This document shows, piece after piece, positions 1 to 11,639 of a stretch of DNA of 64,000 bases. The DNA is taken from positions 43,881,064 to 43,945,063 of the forward strand of contig CM045734.1 in the NCBI GenBank assembly GCA_024760905.1, read 5' to 3'. The notes beneath the pieces are model-generated. The model was given only the letters and a program-made list of their open reading frames with translations, had not been told where the DNA came from and ran no database searches. Within the stretch, counting starts at the first letter, position 1. Every line of letters starts with the position of its first letter. This DNA comes from Plotosus lineatus. Taxonomy: Eukaryota; Chordata; Actinopteri; Siluriformes; Plotosidae. A program made the translations under genes and the position numbers.

Positions 1-171
1 GTAATCAAAGAGAACTTCAGAAGCCACTGACAACCATCTCGTCTCCAACAGGCACTGCAGCAGGAGCAAAACTCCATCTTCACATTCCTAATGACATTTA
101 TGGCTGTAGCTTTGACAATGCTGCACAAAATCATTAACTCGCCAAACCACTTCATCATATTTGTGTTGTTG

Positions 172-468
172 GGAGGCTAAAGCCTATGTCAGCCAGACTC
201 TGGTTGAAGGTAGGGAGATCTCTAAAGAGTTCACCAATCCATTGCAGGACCAGCACACTCGTGTTTAAACTTGGGGGAAATTTGGAACAGTCACTTCAGA
301 CAAATGTGCATGTCTTGGAACTTTTGGAGGAAACTGGAGTATGCGGAGAAACCCCATCTAAGCGCAATTGCAAGGCAAACCAGTCACAAAAATAAGCCTG
401 GGACTCAAACCCAGGACCCTCTTACTATGAGGGGGATGTGTTAGCCACTATGTCAATGTGGAACCCTG
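172..468 (-). mobile_element. SINE-2 copy
   Basis: Read on the minus strand, a tRNA-like head with a B-box-like GGGTTTGAGTCCC is followed by the phrases typical of fish DANA/HE1-like SINEs (reverse complement of ggaggaaactggagta, catgtcttgga) and ends in an L2-like tail near 172. It is diverged, and the middle is shortened. Confidence 0.7.
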
Positions 469-649
469 CATAAAATCAACTTGACTTCTTTCCACATCTC
501 TCATGCCACGTGGCAGCAGTGCAATGAATAACATAATGCACATCTGGGCCAAGAGTTTCAGTTAATGTTCACATTAAAAATCAGAAAGGGTAAATGGGAT
601 CTGAGATTTTAACCATGACATGGCAATCCAATGTGTGGTAGTCAGTTCA

Positions 650-900
650 GTTCATTTTCTGTAACCGCTTAATCCTAATTAGGGTCGCGGGGAGGCTGGC
701 GCCTATCCCAGCCTACTCCAGGCGAGGGCAGAGTACCCCCTGGACAGATCGCCAGGCCATCGCAGGGCGGAAACACGCTGACGGCTTTGCGGCTACTCTT
801 TATGAAAGTCAGAAATGGTTCTTTTACATGAACCTCACTCCATAGACAGTGAGAGACATGGCAAGCCCTTGATAACCCAGTTATCTGCACGTTGGGGGGG
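650..900 (-). mobile_element. SINE-1, type B tail, 5'-truncated
   Basis: The L2-like tail (cgcttaatcctaattaggg on the + strand) comes first. It is followed by the SINE-1 body, including the reverse of 'gtcagcgtgtttc' and 'tctctcactgtctatgg'. The copy stops in a G-run at about 900, so the tRNA head is missing. Confidence 0.8.
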
Positions 901-1194
901 GGTGTTAGTCATATGAGCTGAAATGCCTGGTTCAAGATGACAGGAAAGCGACAGTAACACTAATATGTACTCTTTACAACTGATGTCTGCAGAAATGTAT
1001 TTCCGTAGTCACAGTATGCCGTAACATAATGCAGAAAAAGCTACGAAAACACAAGACATGTCTTGTGTACAGTACTGCGAGACAGGGCTGGGGAAGCTGT
1101 CGCCTCATAGTTACAGAAGCGGATTTGGGTTTTATACTCGAACCAGGACGGAAAATGTGTGGCTGTGGTGGAATGAGCAGCACCTTCTCGTCCT

Positions 1195-1256
1195 CCACAT
1201 AAATGGCTGAAGTGCCCTTGAGCCCTCAATGTGTGTGGCAGCCTAGTGCTCCAAGT

Positions 1257-1303
<47 letters not shown>

Positions 1304-1405
1304 GTTCGTTCACTGTTTACATGTGTGTGCTCACTTTGGATGGGTTAAATGTAGAGGAATTAATTTCCCTAATGGGATTAATACAGTATATCAAATTATT
1401 CCCAG
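1195..1405 (+). mobile_element. SINE-4 fragment with internal (GT)n
   Basis: 'gaagtgcccttgag', then a (GT)n run at 1254-1301, then 'ggatgggttaaatg' and 'gggattaatacagtat'. The same order occurs in the better copy at 37996-38230. The tRNA head is not recognisable here. Confidence 0.5.
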
Positions 1406-1456
1406 CCTGACTCAAACCAAGGCAGAAATCTCCAAGAGAGCATAACATACATACCT

Positions 1457-1786
1457 GGGGGCAGTGGTGGCCTGGTGGTAAAGGGCACTGAATCGTGGAT
1501 CCTAAGGTTGGGGGTTTGAGTTCCGCTCTCCACAAGGTTGTCACTGTCCCCCCCAGTGCAGCTAACTGGGTTATCAAAGGCGGGCCATGTCTCTCACTGT
1601 CTATGGTGAGAGGTTCATGTAAAAGAACCATTGCTGACTTTGGTATAGAGGAGCTGCAAAGCCGTCGGCGTGTTTCTGCCCCTTGCTAAAGGGCTGTGAC
1701 AGGAAGGGCATCCGACGTAAAAACCTATACCAAATCAAACATGCGAATCAGATCGCTGTGGCGACCCCTGAAAAAGCCTGAAGAAG
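1457..1786 (+). mobile_element. SINE-1, type A tail, full length
   Basis: Head, body and the RTE/DANA-like tail ('gacaggaagggcatccgac' to 'gctgtggcgacccctga') are all present. Flanks match imperfectly: cataacatacatacct at 1441-1456 and cataatatatgtacct at 1787-1802 (13 of 16), which fits an old target-site duplication. Confidence 0.85.
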
Positions 1787-1962
1787 CATAATATATGTAC
1801 CTACACCAAGAATCGATCATCAAATTCACAAATTTTCATGTTATGTGTACAGTTAGGTGCAATCATGTAACTGACAGGACACATTTATTATGAGTGAATC
1901 CATGTTTAAGCTGAAGTTTAACCTGGTGATCAGGACCTGACATTGCTGATATCAACAGATGC

Positions 1963-1987
1963 AAATATATATATATATATATATATC
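1963..1987. repeat. (TA)n microsatellite
   Basis: An uninterrupted TA run that directly abuts the 3' end of the LINE fragment at 1988. Confidence 0.95.
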
Positions 1988-2370
<383 letters not shown>

Positions 2371-2433
2371 GCTAATGGGAGGCAAGGAAGTAAATTCTAC
2401 TGAAATAAAAAGCAGCACTGAAGGTATTAATGG

Positions 2434-2640
2434 TGTTACAGTGCTGTAGTGGGTGCCACATGCACCTCACACCAAAAAGGTCCTGGATTCAAGTCCTGGG
2501 CCTGAACTTTTCTGTGGAGTTTGAATGTTTTCTCTGTGCTTCCTTCGGGTACTCTGGTTTCCTTGCACAGTTCAAAGATGCACATTAAGCTAATTGGATG
2601 TGCTAAACTGCTCTAGGATGTATTGTTATACAACTTATCA
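2434..2640 (+). mobile_element. SINE-2, diverged, 3'-truncated
   Basis: Head 'gctgtagtgggtgccac', B-box-like 'gattcaagtcc', then 'gtggagtttgaatgttttc' and 'ggtttccttgcac'. The L2-like tail is missing. Confidence 0.65.
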
Positions 2641-2664
2641 CAAGGCTAATACCAAAATAAGCAA

Positions 2665-2830
2665 ATATTCACACTCTGTGGGCAATCCAGAGTAGCCAGT
2701 TGACTTAATGTCTTAAAATCCATGTCTTTGGACTATGAAAGGAAACTGGAGTATCCAGATCAAGCTCCGCAGAGACACAAAGAGAACATGAAAACGACAC
2801 AGAACAGATCCAATCAGCTACCAGAACTTT
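2665..2830 (-). mobile_element. SINE-2 middle fragment
   Basis: Contains 'gggcaatccagagtagcc' and 'catgtctttggactatg', the reverse strand of the SINE-2 middle. It lies next to a plus-strand copy, so the two form an inverted pair. Confidence 0.55.
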
Positions 2831-2889
2831 GTTGTGAGGAGTAGTGCTAACGAAGAAGCGAGTATATTGCCCCTTTAAAATCTATGTTG

Positions 2890-3015
2890 AACTCATTCAT
2901 TCATTTTCTGAGCTGTTTAATCCTAATTAAGGTCACAGTGAGCCTAGCGCCTACCTCAGCCGACTCTGGACAGGGGCATAGTGTACCCTGGACATCTCGC
3001 CAGCCCATTGCAGAT
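2890..3015 (-). mobile_element. L2-like SINE tail fragment
   Basis: 'gtttaatcctaattaaggtc' to 'catctcgccagcccattgca': only the 3' tail shared by SINE-1B and SINE-2 remains. Confidence 0.6.
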
Positions 3016-3121
3016 AAAGACTGAATTCAAATTACTGTAATTGTATATGTATAATGATTTTAACAGCTGGCATTGTTATAAGGCAACACAGTTTGGTTGA
3101 ATGTATTCTTGTAAACATTGG

Positions 3122-3478
3122 GGTAGTAAGGTGGTGTAGTGGGTAGCACTTCCAGTTCACAGTAAGAAGGTCCTAGTTTTGATTCCAAGGCTTGGGCATC
3201 TATAGGTGGATTTTGTACATTCTCTCTGAGCTTGTGTGGGTCTCCTCCGGGTACATCAGTTTCCTCCCATAGTCCAACGAGATGCACATTAGACTCACTG
3301 GCTTTTCCAAATTGCTCCTCGGTATGAATGAGTGTGAATGCTTGCATGTGTGTTGGCCCTATGATGGACATATGAGCTGTTTAGGGTGTACCCTGATTTC
3401 AACCAGAGTTGGCTGAGATAGGCTCCAGCCACCCTGCAACCATACTAGGATTAAATGGTTCAACAAATGAATGAATGA
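3122..3478 (+). mobile_element. SINE-2, full length
   Basis: Best SINE-2 copy in the window. A-box region 'ggtgtagtgggtagcac', then 'agtaagaaggtcctag', 'gtttcctcccatagtcc', 'gttggccctatgatgg', the L2-like 'ctgagataggctccagcc', and a terminal 'aaatgaatgaatgac'. The head phrase 'cacagtaagaaggtcct' recalls zebrafish DANA/HE1 SINEs; this rests on memory of those consensus sequences. Confidence 0.8.
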
Positions 3479-3480
3479 CT

Positions 3481-4136
3481 TCTCTATATGTATAATAAGT
3501 CCTTAATGAGTAAGTCTGAATAAAACTGTGATGCTCCCTTTTGATTAATCCTTTTTTCAGTAATTAGGTCAGTGCTTCTCGGGAAGAGGCCGAATGACGA
3601 CGCCATCGCTTGGGATCGCAGGGGATGAAGGCCGTGTAGCCGGCTGGTGCAATCGCCTCGTCGGGTGTACTCTCTTCGAGCCATGTTTCACAGAAACACA
3701 GCATGGAGCAGTCCTGTAGATCCCTCTGCGCTGCAATCTGAGCATGAAGCTCGTCTATCTTGTTTCACAGGGATTGAACATTTTCAAGCAGTATGACCGG
3801 AAGTTCTCACCTTCCACTTCTAACCAAAGCGCCAGAGACACTGAGAACGCCACCTGGGCTTATTGTTAGCCGGAGTGCGGCTAGCATTGAGCTTCCATAC
3901 CATATTAGCTCAGGATGGGAAGGTGCTAAACTTCAGAAGATTCCGATCTCATAGCTGTAGTAGGGTCGACCAGTCATAGACGAGCATAGTGCAAAACATG
4001 AACAAACAAAAGAACAAATAAAGCAAATTAAAACAAACAAAGAAACAATTTGACTTAGAGAACTCCGCGACGTTGCCCTCTAGGCAGCGCCATCTTGGAG
4101 ACGTCACTCCAAGACGTCACTCCAAATTCAATGTAA
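3481..4136. other. Unassigned stretch
   Basis: No host gene seen. Locally GC-richer than its surroundings, and it ends with a tandem duplication (gacgtcactccaa twice, about 4100-4125). The wording near 3560-3860 feels like an old fish LINE 3' region, but no protein motif supports that. Confidence 0.3.
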
Positions 4137-4559
4137 AAGGACATGAAGCGCAATAAAGTTTATCTTTTTGGTATCGTTTGTAAAACATGCTACAGAACAT
4201 AAAATCTCATGCACAAACATTCTAAACATTAACTTAGATACTGTACTGGAATAATAACTGAAAAAGACTTTAGTACAACAGTTCAGAGGAAACTGTCATT
4301 TCTTCAGGAAACTGGCTTATTTCTTCAACGTTTTCTATCACTTAGCCAGAGAAGACACACAGCGTTTGAGTGGCATCATAGAGCTTAACTGGTTATTAAA
4401 GCACACAAAAAAAGAGGCTCATTGACAACTTGTGTGCGAATGAGGAAAAATGAGCGTTACATCTTCTCAACCAATCAGCAGGAAGGAGGACAGCCATTGG
4501 CTGAATTTGAGTGAAGTGTCAGTTGCTTGGCAGTCCGCAAATGCTCAAACCGTGAGTGA

Positions 4560-4612
4560 AAAACCGCGAATAGTCAAGGGTACTGTAATACTATACGCTT
4601 GCGGGGCGGTCG
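4560..4612. mobile_element. Solo Tigger-like terminal inverted repeat
   Basis: 'aaaccgcgaatagtcaaggg' followed by 'tactgta' looks like the right end of a Tigger/pogo-type element next to a TA target. No matching left end was found in 4137-4500, so only one end is supported. Confidence 0.35.
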
Positions 4613-4660
4613 TCCTGGGGGGGGTGGCACCACAAAAAATAATTGAGCACTGAATTAGGT

Positions 4661-5160
4661 AAATGTAAGTTTTGTAAATTTTGTGTGTGTCATTTTCTTA
4701 AAATAATAAACAATGTTGAAGTTTCACTTCAGCCAATTTAGTCTCTCTCAATATGACTGCATGGAGTTATGCCTCAAGCTCCCTTTTCTTAATTTCCTAT
4801 AAATTCCTATCTCTCTCTTTTCCTACTTGAGGCAAATTTTCAATACCCACCACCATCACTATTCCCAAAAGTGCCAAGAGCCCATAGTAGAGGACTTATT
4901 TACTTACGTCGCTGCTCAGTTCTTATTTTCTAGACATAAACAGTCATTCTTCAGGTCATAACTGCTTTACTGTAGCCAGCCCTGTAAGGGTTTCTCATTC
5001 TGTAGCAGTCGCAATCTTTCAGCACTATTGCTGTGATGAAAGAGTTTTAAAAGGGTTTTATTTAACTTTTCACTTTAGAATTATGTTTTCAATTGTGCAG
5101 CATGAACCTGAGTTTACATCTTGTTCAATACTGGTCTTTGAAGCTCATTTATTTGTAAGA
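4661..5160. other. No recognised feature
   Basis: AT-rich single-copy-looking sequence. A minus-strand AATAAA (5148-5153) lies just downstream of the doubtful reading frame at 5161-5285. Confidence 0.4.
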
Positions 5161-5285
5161 TTAAGACTCTTCTGGGACGTCTGGCAGGCTGATCTTCCTG
5201 TCTAACTCTTCCATGTCCTTTTCCTCGCAACACAGGCGCTCAGAAAACCGAGTCAGCACAGTGTAAGTGGTACTTGGCTTGATTA
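5161..5285 (-). other. Doubtful short coding-like segment
   Basis: One minus-strand frame reads ...YTVLTRFSERLCCEEK, then DMEELDRKISLPDVPEES and a TAA at 5161-5163, with AATAAA ten bases further on. The charged, low-bias composition looks more like protein than the surrounding sequence and could be the last exon of a gene or a retro-copy end. Against this, the sequence upstream on that strand is (GA)n, which is a poor splice-acceptor tract, and I do not recognise the protein. Confidence 0.2.
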
Positions 5286-5301
5286 AGAATTCACATAATA
5301 T

Positions 5302-5304
<3 letters not shown>

Positions 5305-5364
<60 letters not shown>

Positions 5365-5367
5365 TCA
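5305..5367. repeat. (CT)n microsatellite
   Basis: CT run with one TG interruption. Confidence 0.95.
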
Positions 5368-5499
5368 CATGGCATGGTATTCTTTTTCTTGAGATGATTC
5401 TGAGATTTTTATTGGACTGGGCTATGGTCTGGGTTTTTTGTTGGTCACATAAACGTGGGACATGTGATGGTGGTTGCCATGGTAGGAGTATGTGATGTG

Positions 5500-5507
<8 letters not shown>

Positions 5508-5570
<63 letters not shown>

Positions 5571-5585
5571 CAGACACACACACAG
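5508..5585. repeat. (CA)n microsatellite
   Basis: CA run of roughly 75 bp, with G substitutions near its right end. Confidence 0.95.
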
Positions 5586-5825
5586 TAAAATTATCAGTAA
5601 GAATTTGAGGAGGTAACTGCCACGGATATTTTAGAACAGACTCTATAGTTGTAAAATTGGGGTCTCATTGATGTGTCCATATGGATTGGTGGCCAGGAGA
5701 CCACATAAGCATCGCATGTGTGTATGTACAAGTTAATTATAACTATAAATTGTGCCATCAGCTCTGTAATTGTAAAGGCTGGTCATAATAAATCCTCCAA
5801 AATACTTCCACTACCAATCATTCTC

Positions 5826-5945
5826 ATCTCACTCATTTTCCAAACCACGTAATCCTATTAGGGTTTGCAGGAAGGCTGGATCCTATCCTATCAGCTTTGG
5901 AGAAGGTGGAGTCCACCCTCAATATCTCACCAGTCCTTCAAAGGG
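5826..5945 (-). mobile_element. L2-like SINE tail fragment (SINE-2 type)
   Basis: 'cattttccaaaccacgtaat', 'cctattagggtttgcagg' and 'atctcaccagtcc' are the reversed SINE-2 tail. Body and head are absent. Confidence 0.55.
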
Positions 5946-6790
5946 CCACTATCAATTACTAGCTTGCTATAACTACTATGACACCATGATGGTGGTACCT
6001 TTTGGCATATGGTCTCATTATAGAAATAAGTATACATTTTCATGTATATATCCCAAAACACACACATTGAAAGTGTGTAATCACAAAACTGCTTCACAGA
6101 AATGTAAACTCACATCAATTTCCAACATGTAAGTATAAATTTATCCCTAATGAGCAAGAATGACATGACAGAGACATAAATAAAAAACATCCCTGAAATA
6201 AGAAAAGAAACACCCATCCTCATGTGCATAACTAAAAAAAAAAAAAACAACAACCTTGGTTCAACTATGAACTCCTGTGGTTCTTCTTGGTTCTACTATG
6301 GATGCATGAAATCAAAGTTTCCGTGTGTAACCAAGAATTTCATTCTATGTCATTCAGTACAGTATAGTGAAGAGAAACACTGTGTTTATCATTAGTCAGT
6401 GTTTTTGTTTAAACCACAAAGAACGCCATCTTGGTAATCCCTCCATGTATTGTGGAATGATTAAGCAACACGATGTGGATTATTGAATGTAATCCACTTA
6501 GTTTATGTTTACTACGCCTTCTACTGTATTTTGCACGCGGCTTTCTCTGTAATTACTGATGATGTTTGATGAATGTGACAGAAGAATGCTTCACACCTGA
6601 TAACCTGATGAATGGAAACTGGCCATGTGACTCTGGGATTTGAGGCTGGGATAGAAATAAATCAGCCCCAGGCCTCATATGATGTTTATGTCTATTTTGA
6701 ATTATTACCACTGATGGTGGTGTTGTTTTTACAAAAGTAATATTCAACAAACAAACAAAAAAATAAAGAAATACATACAGATATATGTTA
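5946..6790. other. No recognised feature
   Basis: AT-rich sequence with short A-runs; no repeat family, exon or RNA gene was recognised. Confidence 0.4.
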
Positions 6791-6791
6791 T

Positions 6792-6826
6792 TACAACAAC
6801 AGCAACAACAACAACAACAAAAATTA

Positions 6827-6876
<50 letters not shown>
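6792..6876. repeat. (CAA)n(TAA)n compound microsatellite
   Basis: CAA units pass into about 16 TAA units. Long poly-Leu and poly-Tyr frames here are artefacts of the repeat. Confidence 0.95.
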
Positions 6877-6878
<2 letters not shown>

Positions 6879-6885
6879 GCACAGT

Positions 6886-7980
6886 GGTGATCTGGTAGTA
6901 GGGTGCTGGATTACTGATCCCAAGGTTGAGGGTACAAGCCCCAATATCACTGAATTGTCACTGCTGTTTCCCCACGGTGGCTATCACCCAGTCTGTGGTG
7001 AGAGGCATGTTAAAAAGCCATTGTTGACTTTCATAAAGAGTAGGTTATTGAGTTGCTGTCCAAAGGCGTAGGCTGGTCTGACCGTGGGGTGGTGCACATC
7101 TTGGTTGACCGGAACTCGAGTCCCAGAGGCTATTATTTTATTCATTATATTACTAATAACTTTGTGGGAACCAGGTACACCCGTGGGTAGAATTATAAAC
7201 TTTAAAAAATGGCTGTCTATACAGGGGTGAACTGCAATCAAGTATTATAGTTCAACCAAAAACATTCTTAAGTATATTTCAAACTACATTTGCAAGTACA
7301 TGTGCTAAATACATTTACAAATTGAGCTAAAGTTATTTATCTATTCAAAGGCACAAACAAATATTAATACATATTTCCAGCACAAAAACATACTATTAAT
7401 TTTATAAAAGTACTGAGCATTAGGCTGCAGATCCAGGCTGGATGGCTTATGATTATTTTATCCATTCATTCTCTGTGCATCAATGTTTGTGTTCTAACAC
7501 ATGCAGGAACCGGAAGCGCTACTAACAAACTGTGCTTTATTCTCACACTCGCACTTTGTTTGATTGACAGTGTTCAGCTGTTATTGCTTACTGATAATAT
7601 GTGAGGCGCTCCACCGAAATAGGCACCTGTCATTGATTGTTGATTGGTCAGCTTGGGCTTGCACATGTGTAGTGCCCATTACATGTTAACTTCCAGTTTA
7701 CTGCACACTGAATTTATCTCCAACTTTCTCTTCGATAACAGTCATTAAGTTTATTTAAGATTGTGAATACACATAATTTCTTGTCCAGTGGAACTCAACT
7801 CCTGCTGTGTGTGGGGGGGGGGGTGCACATGCACCCTGTGCACCCCCCCCCAGCCTACGCCCTTGCTGTCAGTGTGTTTCTGCCCTGCAGCCTTGGTCCA
7901 GGCTGTACTTTGCCCTCACCCAGATCGGCGCCAGCCTCACCGTGACCATAATTAGGATTAAGCGATTCAGAAAATGAATG
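6886..7980 (+). mobile_element. SINE-1, type B, split by a hAT insertion
   Basis: Head and body occupy 6886-7060 and the tail resumes at 7871-7980 ('agtgtgtttctgccctgcag' to the L2-like 'aattaggattaagcg'). The two parts join in register once the element at 7061-7862 and one TSD copy are removed. Confidence 0.8.
7061..7862. mobile_element. Non-autonomous hAT-type element, 802 bp
   Basis: An exact 8-bp duplication ttgctgtc flanks it (7053-7060 and 7863-7870). Ends are inverted: 'ggcgtaggctgg' on the left, 'ccagcctacgcc' on the right, each followed inward by G/C-rich 'gtgcac' motifs. No transposase frame is present. The interior near 7597 includes 'gtgaggcgctccaccgaaa', the arm sequence of the foldback at 40143. 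Confidence 0.8.
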
Positions 7981-7989
7981 AATAACAAC

Positions 7990-8020
<31 letters not shown>
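7981..8020. repeat. (AAT)n microsatellite
   Basis: Follows the 'aatgaatgaataac' end of the split SINE and may have grown from its tail. Confidence 0.9.
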
Positions 8021-8022
<2 letters not shown>

Positions 8023-8104
8023 TAGCACATGTAAAGTGTAAACTTCTTTCAAGCTGAGACCAATAGAAAGTATGCAGAGCTCCCTGTTGGGCTTGATGTA
8101 ATGT

Positions 8105-8350
8105 CAACCATCTCAAAGTAAAAGTTAAAGAATCATTTAAAACAAATTCTGGATCCAAAATTCGATCCCGATCACCTCCAAAATCTAATGGACTTACTGA
8201 ATCCTTCCATAATCCACTTCTTCAAAAAGGATCTTCATAACTTTATGCATAGCATTGCTAACATGCAGACAAACAGTCAGACAGATTTACAACAAACATT
8301 GGAAACAATCTCCTTGATGGGAGTAATAGAGTCACCTTTAGAAAATGTTT
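8105..8350. mobile_element. Possible old interspersed repeat fragment
   Basis: The run 'cttcataactttatgcatag' ... 'gctaacatgcagacaaacag' ... 'ctccttgatgggagtaata' resembles a repeat known in many animals with 'cagacagacaaac' followed by 'ctccttggcggaggtaa'. The family is not named with confidence. Confidence 0.35.
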
Positions 8351-8378
8351 TAGCTTCAGTGAGTGTGGAAGATGAAAT

Positions 8379-8413
8379 TGATTGGTTGGTTGGTTGGTTG
8401 GTTGGTTGGTTGG
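8379..8413. repeat. (GGTT)n microsatellite
   Basis: Eight GGTT-type units. Confidence 0.93.
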
Positions 8414-9042
8414 ATGAATTAATGAATAAATAATGGAATTGCTTAGTCCTGCTGTTGCCAGCCCTGGCATCAGATATGTTCAGTGGTGTCTCAGTGTAAG
8501 ACCCGGCCATGTCAGAGAGTCGTATTTACCTGAGGGAAGTTTTCTCCATAAAGATTTACAGAAAGGTTCTATTTATGTTGGAAGCTTGATAAGTTCTGAA
8601 ATAGAAAACATTCCAGAAAATGGCATTTTTTACATCAGTGAATGTCTTCCCATGATAAACCTGCTCATAAGTTTGTTAAAATTTAAAACGTTGTCCTATT
8701 AAAACCCCATGATTTAATTCTCTAAGGTTTCAGAATCACAAATCTGCATATCCATATCTTCCATTTTTCCTCCACTGCACTCGAAGTGTTCAGCTCACCC
8801 TGACTTTGCATTCCTCCAGTATGAGCTCATGGTTCTCACCTATAAAGCAACTGTGCGTGTGCTTCAGAGCAGTCTGGAAAGCTTTGCTTTGTTAAATCTC
8901 CAAAATACCAGCAATGTTTATTAACTGTATGTCACATCCTTCACCGTTGCAGATGCCACAATCTTTATGAGACTGAAGAAGCAACAGTTTAATTTGGTTG
9001 CTTGTGTCAAATCTTTAATTCCTTCAAGTTGTCTCGGGAACT
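8414..9042. other. No recognised feature
   Basis: Single-copy-looking sequence; the open frame at 8433-8702 has no recognisable domain. Confidence 0.35.
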
Positions 9043-9366
9043 ATAGGGCAGCACAGCTGAATAGTGGCTGAATAGGTCCTGGAATGAGTCCTGTGCTCAG
9101 ATGTGTTTGTGCTGATTTTGTATGTTCTCCCATGCTTCTGTGGGTTTCATCTGTATACTCTGGTTTCCTCCGAAAGTCCAAAGACGTGAACATTAGGCTA
9201 ACCGGCTATTCCAACTTGCAAGTATGACTGTGAAAGGTCATGTATGTATGTGTGTTGACCCTGCACTGGTCTGGTGAGTTATTCAGGATGTATCCTGCCT
9301 TCACAAAGTGTCGACTGAGATAGGTTCCAGCCCCCTAATAGGATTATACAGTTCATCAGATAAATG
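9043..9366 (+). mobile_element. SINE-2, diverged, nearly full length
   Basis: 'ggtcctggaatgagtcctg', 'gtatgttctcccatgcttc', 'ggtttcctccgaaagtcc', 'gttgaccctgcactgg', 'ctgagataggttccagcc'. The head A box is degraded. Confidence 0.7.
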
Positions 9367-9369
9367 GTT

Positions 9370-10379
9370 ATATGGAAGTCTTAGAAACTGATATGCATCA
9401 CTGGCTGGTTAGGGCAGGACTGGCTTGAGGAATTTAACAAGTTCTTGGGTTTTTCATGCATTCAGGTCTGTACACAAGCCTGAAGCTCTCCCAAATGGAG
9501 CTGTATTTCTTCCAAATTACAATCCCGTAAATATACTACTCCAAGTCTCAACATATTGCTGATTGGCTTTAATGCAAGCCTCGGAAATTCCTGACGATTA
9601 TGGAATACCTCACAGAAAAAGGAGGGACAGGTACTCCCCTGCTTCTTATTAACCAAGTAATGAGCTCATCTATCTTTAGCTATATTTTAGTTTGGAAATC
9701 ATTCAAAAGCTAGTAATGATCTCATGTGCCATACAACATTTATGAATATTTCACATTTGAATAAAGTTGAATTATTATTTTACAATAAACAAATAGTTTC
9801 GATACTCAACTATAGGATGGTATTGTAAGCATATAAAATTTTAAAATTAGTTGTATCAAAAGAGCTCTGTCTAATTACAGTATTACTGCCTTACTGAAAT
9901 AATGTAATATGTTTACTGCCATATTTCTCACTTTGTCATTCGTTCAAGAGTCAACTCAGACACTCATGTAATCTCAGCTCTTTCTCAAAGCACATGGTCT
10001 CAGCTCATGGTCAACTTTTTTATTTTTTTTGACCTCATTATCACATTTTGTCAACACAGGAGATCCATTCTGCAAAGCATCAGCAGTCTCGCACTCACAC
10101 CCTGATAGAAAAAATAACACTTTCCTTGTTATTCTGTTTCTGGCCTTTAGTGGGATGAAGTAAACTGATGGAAAAGAAAGCAATACTGCAAGCATGAACA
10201 TGCCTCGGTGTCTCGGATGTGATTAAGTGCATGCAGACCAGAAGAGTGGGACGCACAGGGTCAAATTAAGACAGGTGTTTTTGTAGGAAATGATGAAAAT
10301 GTTTTTAATTCAGAGAGGATGTTCTGTTCCAATAATTCTCACTTCTTTGTCAAAATCAGGGTTATAGTTTTCCTTACAC
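9370..10379. other. No recognised feature
   Basis: AT-rich. Minus-strand frames at 9462-9656 and 9974-10201 carry no domain I can name. Confidence 0.35.
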
Positions 10380-10399
10380 CTTTCCATACTATGAGAAAT

Positions 10400-10631
10400 A
10401 ACCAGTTGTATATTATTTATATGTGTATTTATATTTTATTTACATCTGATGCATTATTTTTTAATGTTTAATTGTTATTATAAGCATTTATAGTGTTGAA
10501 TATGTATTTATTGGTATTATATACACATATATGCATATGATATTATATACACATGTATACGTATATGTCAGTCAGGGGGTTGATCCTACTTTGCAGAAAT
10601 CAGTGGTCCTGGGGGTCTCGGTCCCCATTAA
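10400..10631 (-). mobile_element. Tigger-A MITE, half copy (inverted)
   Basis: Matches the first half of the complete copy at 20118-20558 in reverse: 'gttgatcctac', 'ctcggtccccattaaccgcg', 'aagcatttatagtg'. It breaks where the Tc1 remnant begins. Confidence 0.65.
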
Positions 10632-10995
10632 CCGCGGAAAATCAAAATTAGCAGTGGTTTTGGCACTGTGAGCAGGTGCCAGGTCGTGCTGAACAATTAA
10701 ATCTTCATCTCCATAAAGCTTTTCAGCAGATGGAAGCATGAAGTGCTCCAAAATCCAAAATCTCCTGATAGCTAGCTGCATTGACCCTGCCCTTGATAAA
10801 ACACAGTGGACCAACACCAGCAGCTGACACGGCACCCCAGACCATCACTGACTGTGGGTACTTGACACTGGACTTCAGGCATTTTGGCATTTCCTTGTCC
10901 CCAGTCTTCCTCCAGACTCTGGCACCTTGATTTCCGAATGACATGCAAAATTTGCTTTCATCCGAAAAAAGTACTTTGGTCCACTGAGCAACAGT
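10632..10995 (-). pseudogene. Tc1-like transposase remnant
   Basis: Minus-strand reading gives Tc1 transposase text in order: VLFSDESKF with the first catalytic Asp (codon 10960-10962), VWRKTGDKEMPKCLKSSVK, PQSVMVWGAVSAAGVGPLCF, KLYGDEDLIVQ and HDLAPAHSAKT with the second catalytic Asp (codon 10684-10686). A frameshift divides the reading at about 10750-10800. The DNA-binding N terminus and the C-terminal part with the third acidic residue are missing. It is a dead fragment wedged between two Tigger-A halves in opposite orientation. Confidence 0.88.
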
Positions 10996-11039
10996 CCAGT
11001 ACTATATATATATATATATCCCCAAGCAACCATTGAAAT

Positions 11040-11470
11040 CTGTGAAGTAGCATCACCACCACCCCCGCCCGACTGATGTATACGTACATGTATATGTGTA
11101 TATAATATCAATAAATACATATTCTATGCTATAAATGCTTATAATAACAAGTAAACATTAAAAAATAATGCATAAGGTGTAAATTAAACATAAATACGTA
11201 CACACATACAGACGGCCGCGCACGCACGCAAATGCATGCATGAACTCAGATGCACACCTCACAACAGTGTAGATAGTTTTGATGGGAGCCTGTGGGTTGT
11301 TTTTTGTTTTGTGTTGGTTTAGGGTTTTTTGGGGGTTCTTTTTTGCATAATTGGCCTTGTTTTTGTGGCATCTTCCCTAACTTTTCCCATAATCTTCCTG
11401 AATTTCCTTAAAGGGGGGGGTATGCACTGAAGCCACATGAATTAAACAGCGAAGTAGCGGGGGATCTTTA
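11040..11470 (+). mobile_element. Tigger-A MITE, half copy
   Basis: From 'cccgactgatgtatacg' through 'ttgcataattggccttg' to the right terminal repeat 'gcgaagtagcgggggatc'. The left terminal repeat is missing. Microsatellite (TA)n(TG)n follows. Confidence 0.7.
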
Positions 11471-11472
11471 TT

Positions 11473-11623
<151 letters not shown>

Positions 11624-11639
11624 CTGTGTCCTCAAACAT

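Noticed and set aside
9974..10201. Minus-strand frame with a splice-acceptor-like tract
   Set aside because: Good pyrimidine tract and AG, but the short following frame has no recognisable domain and no partner exon.
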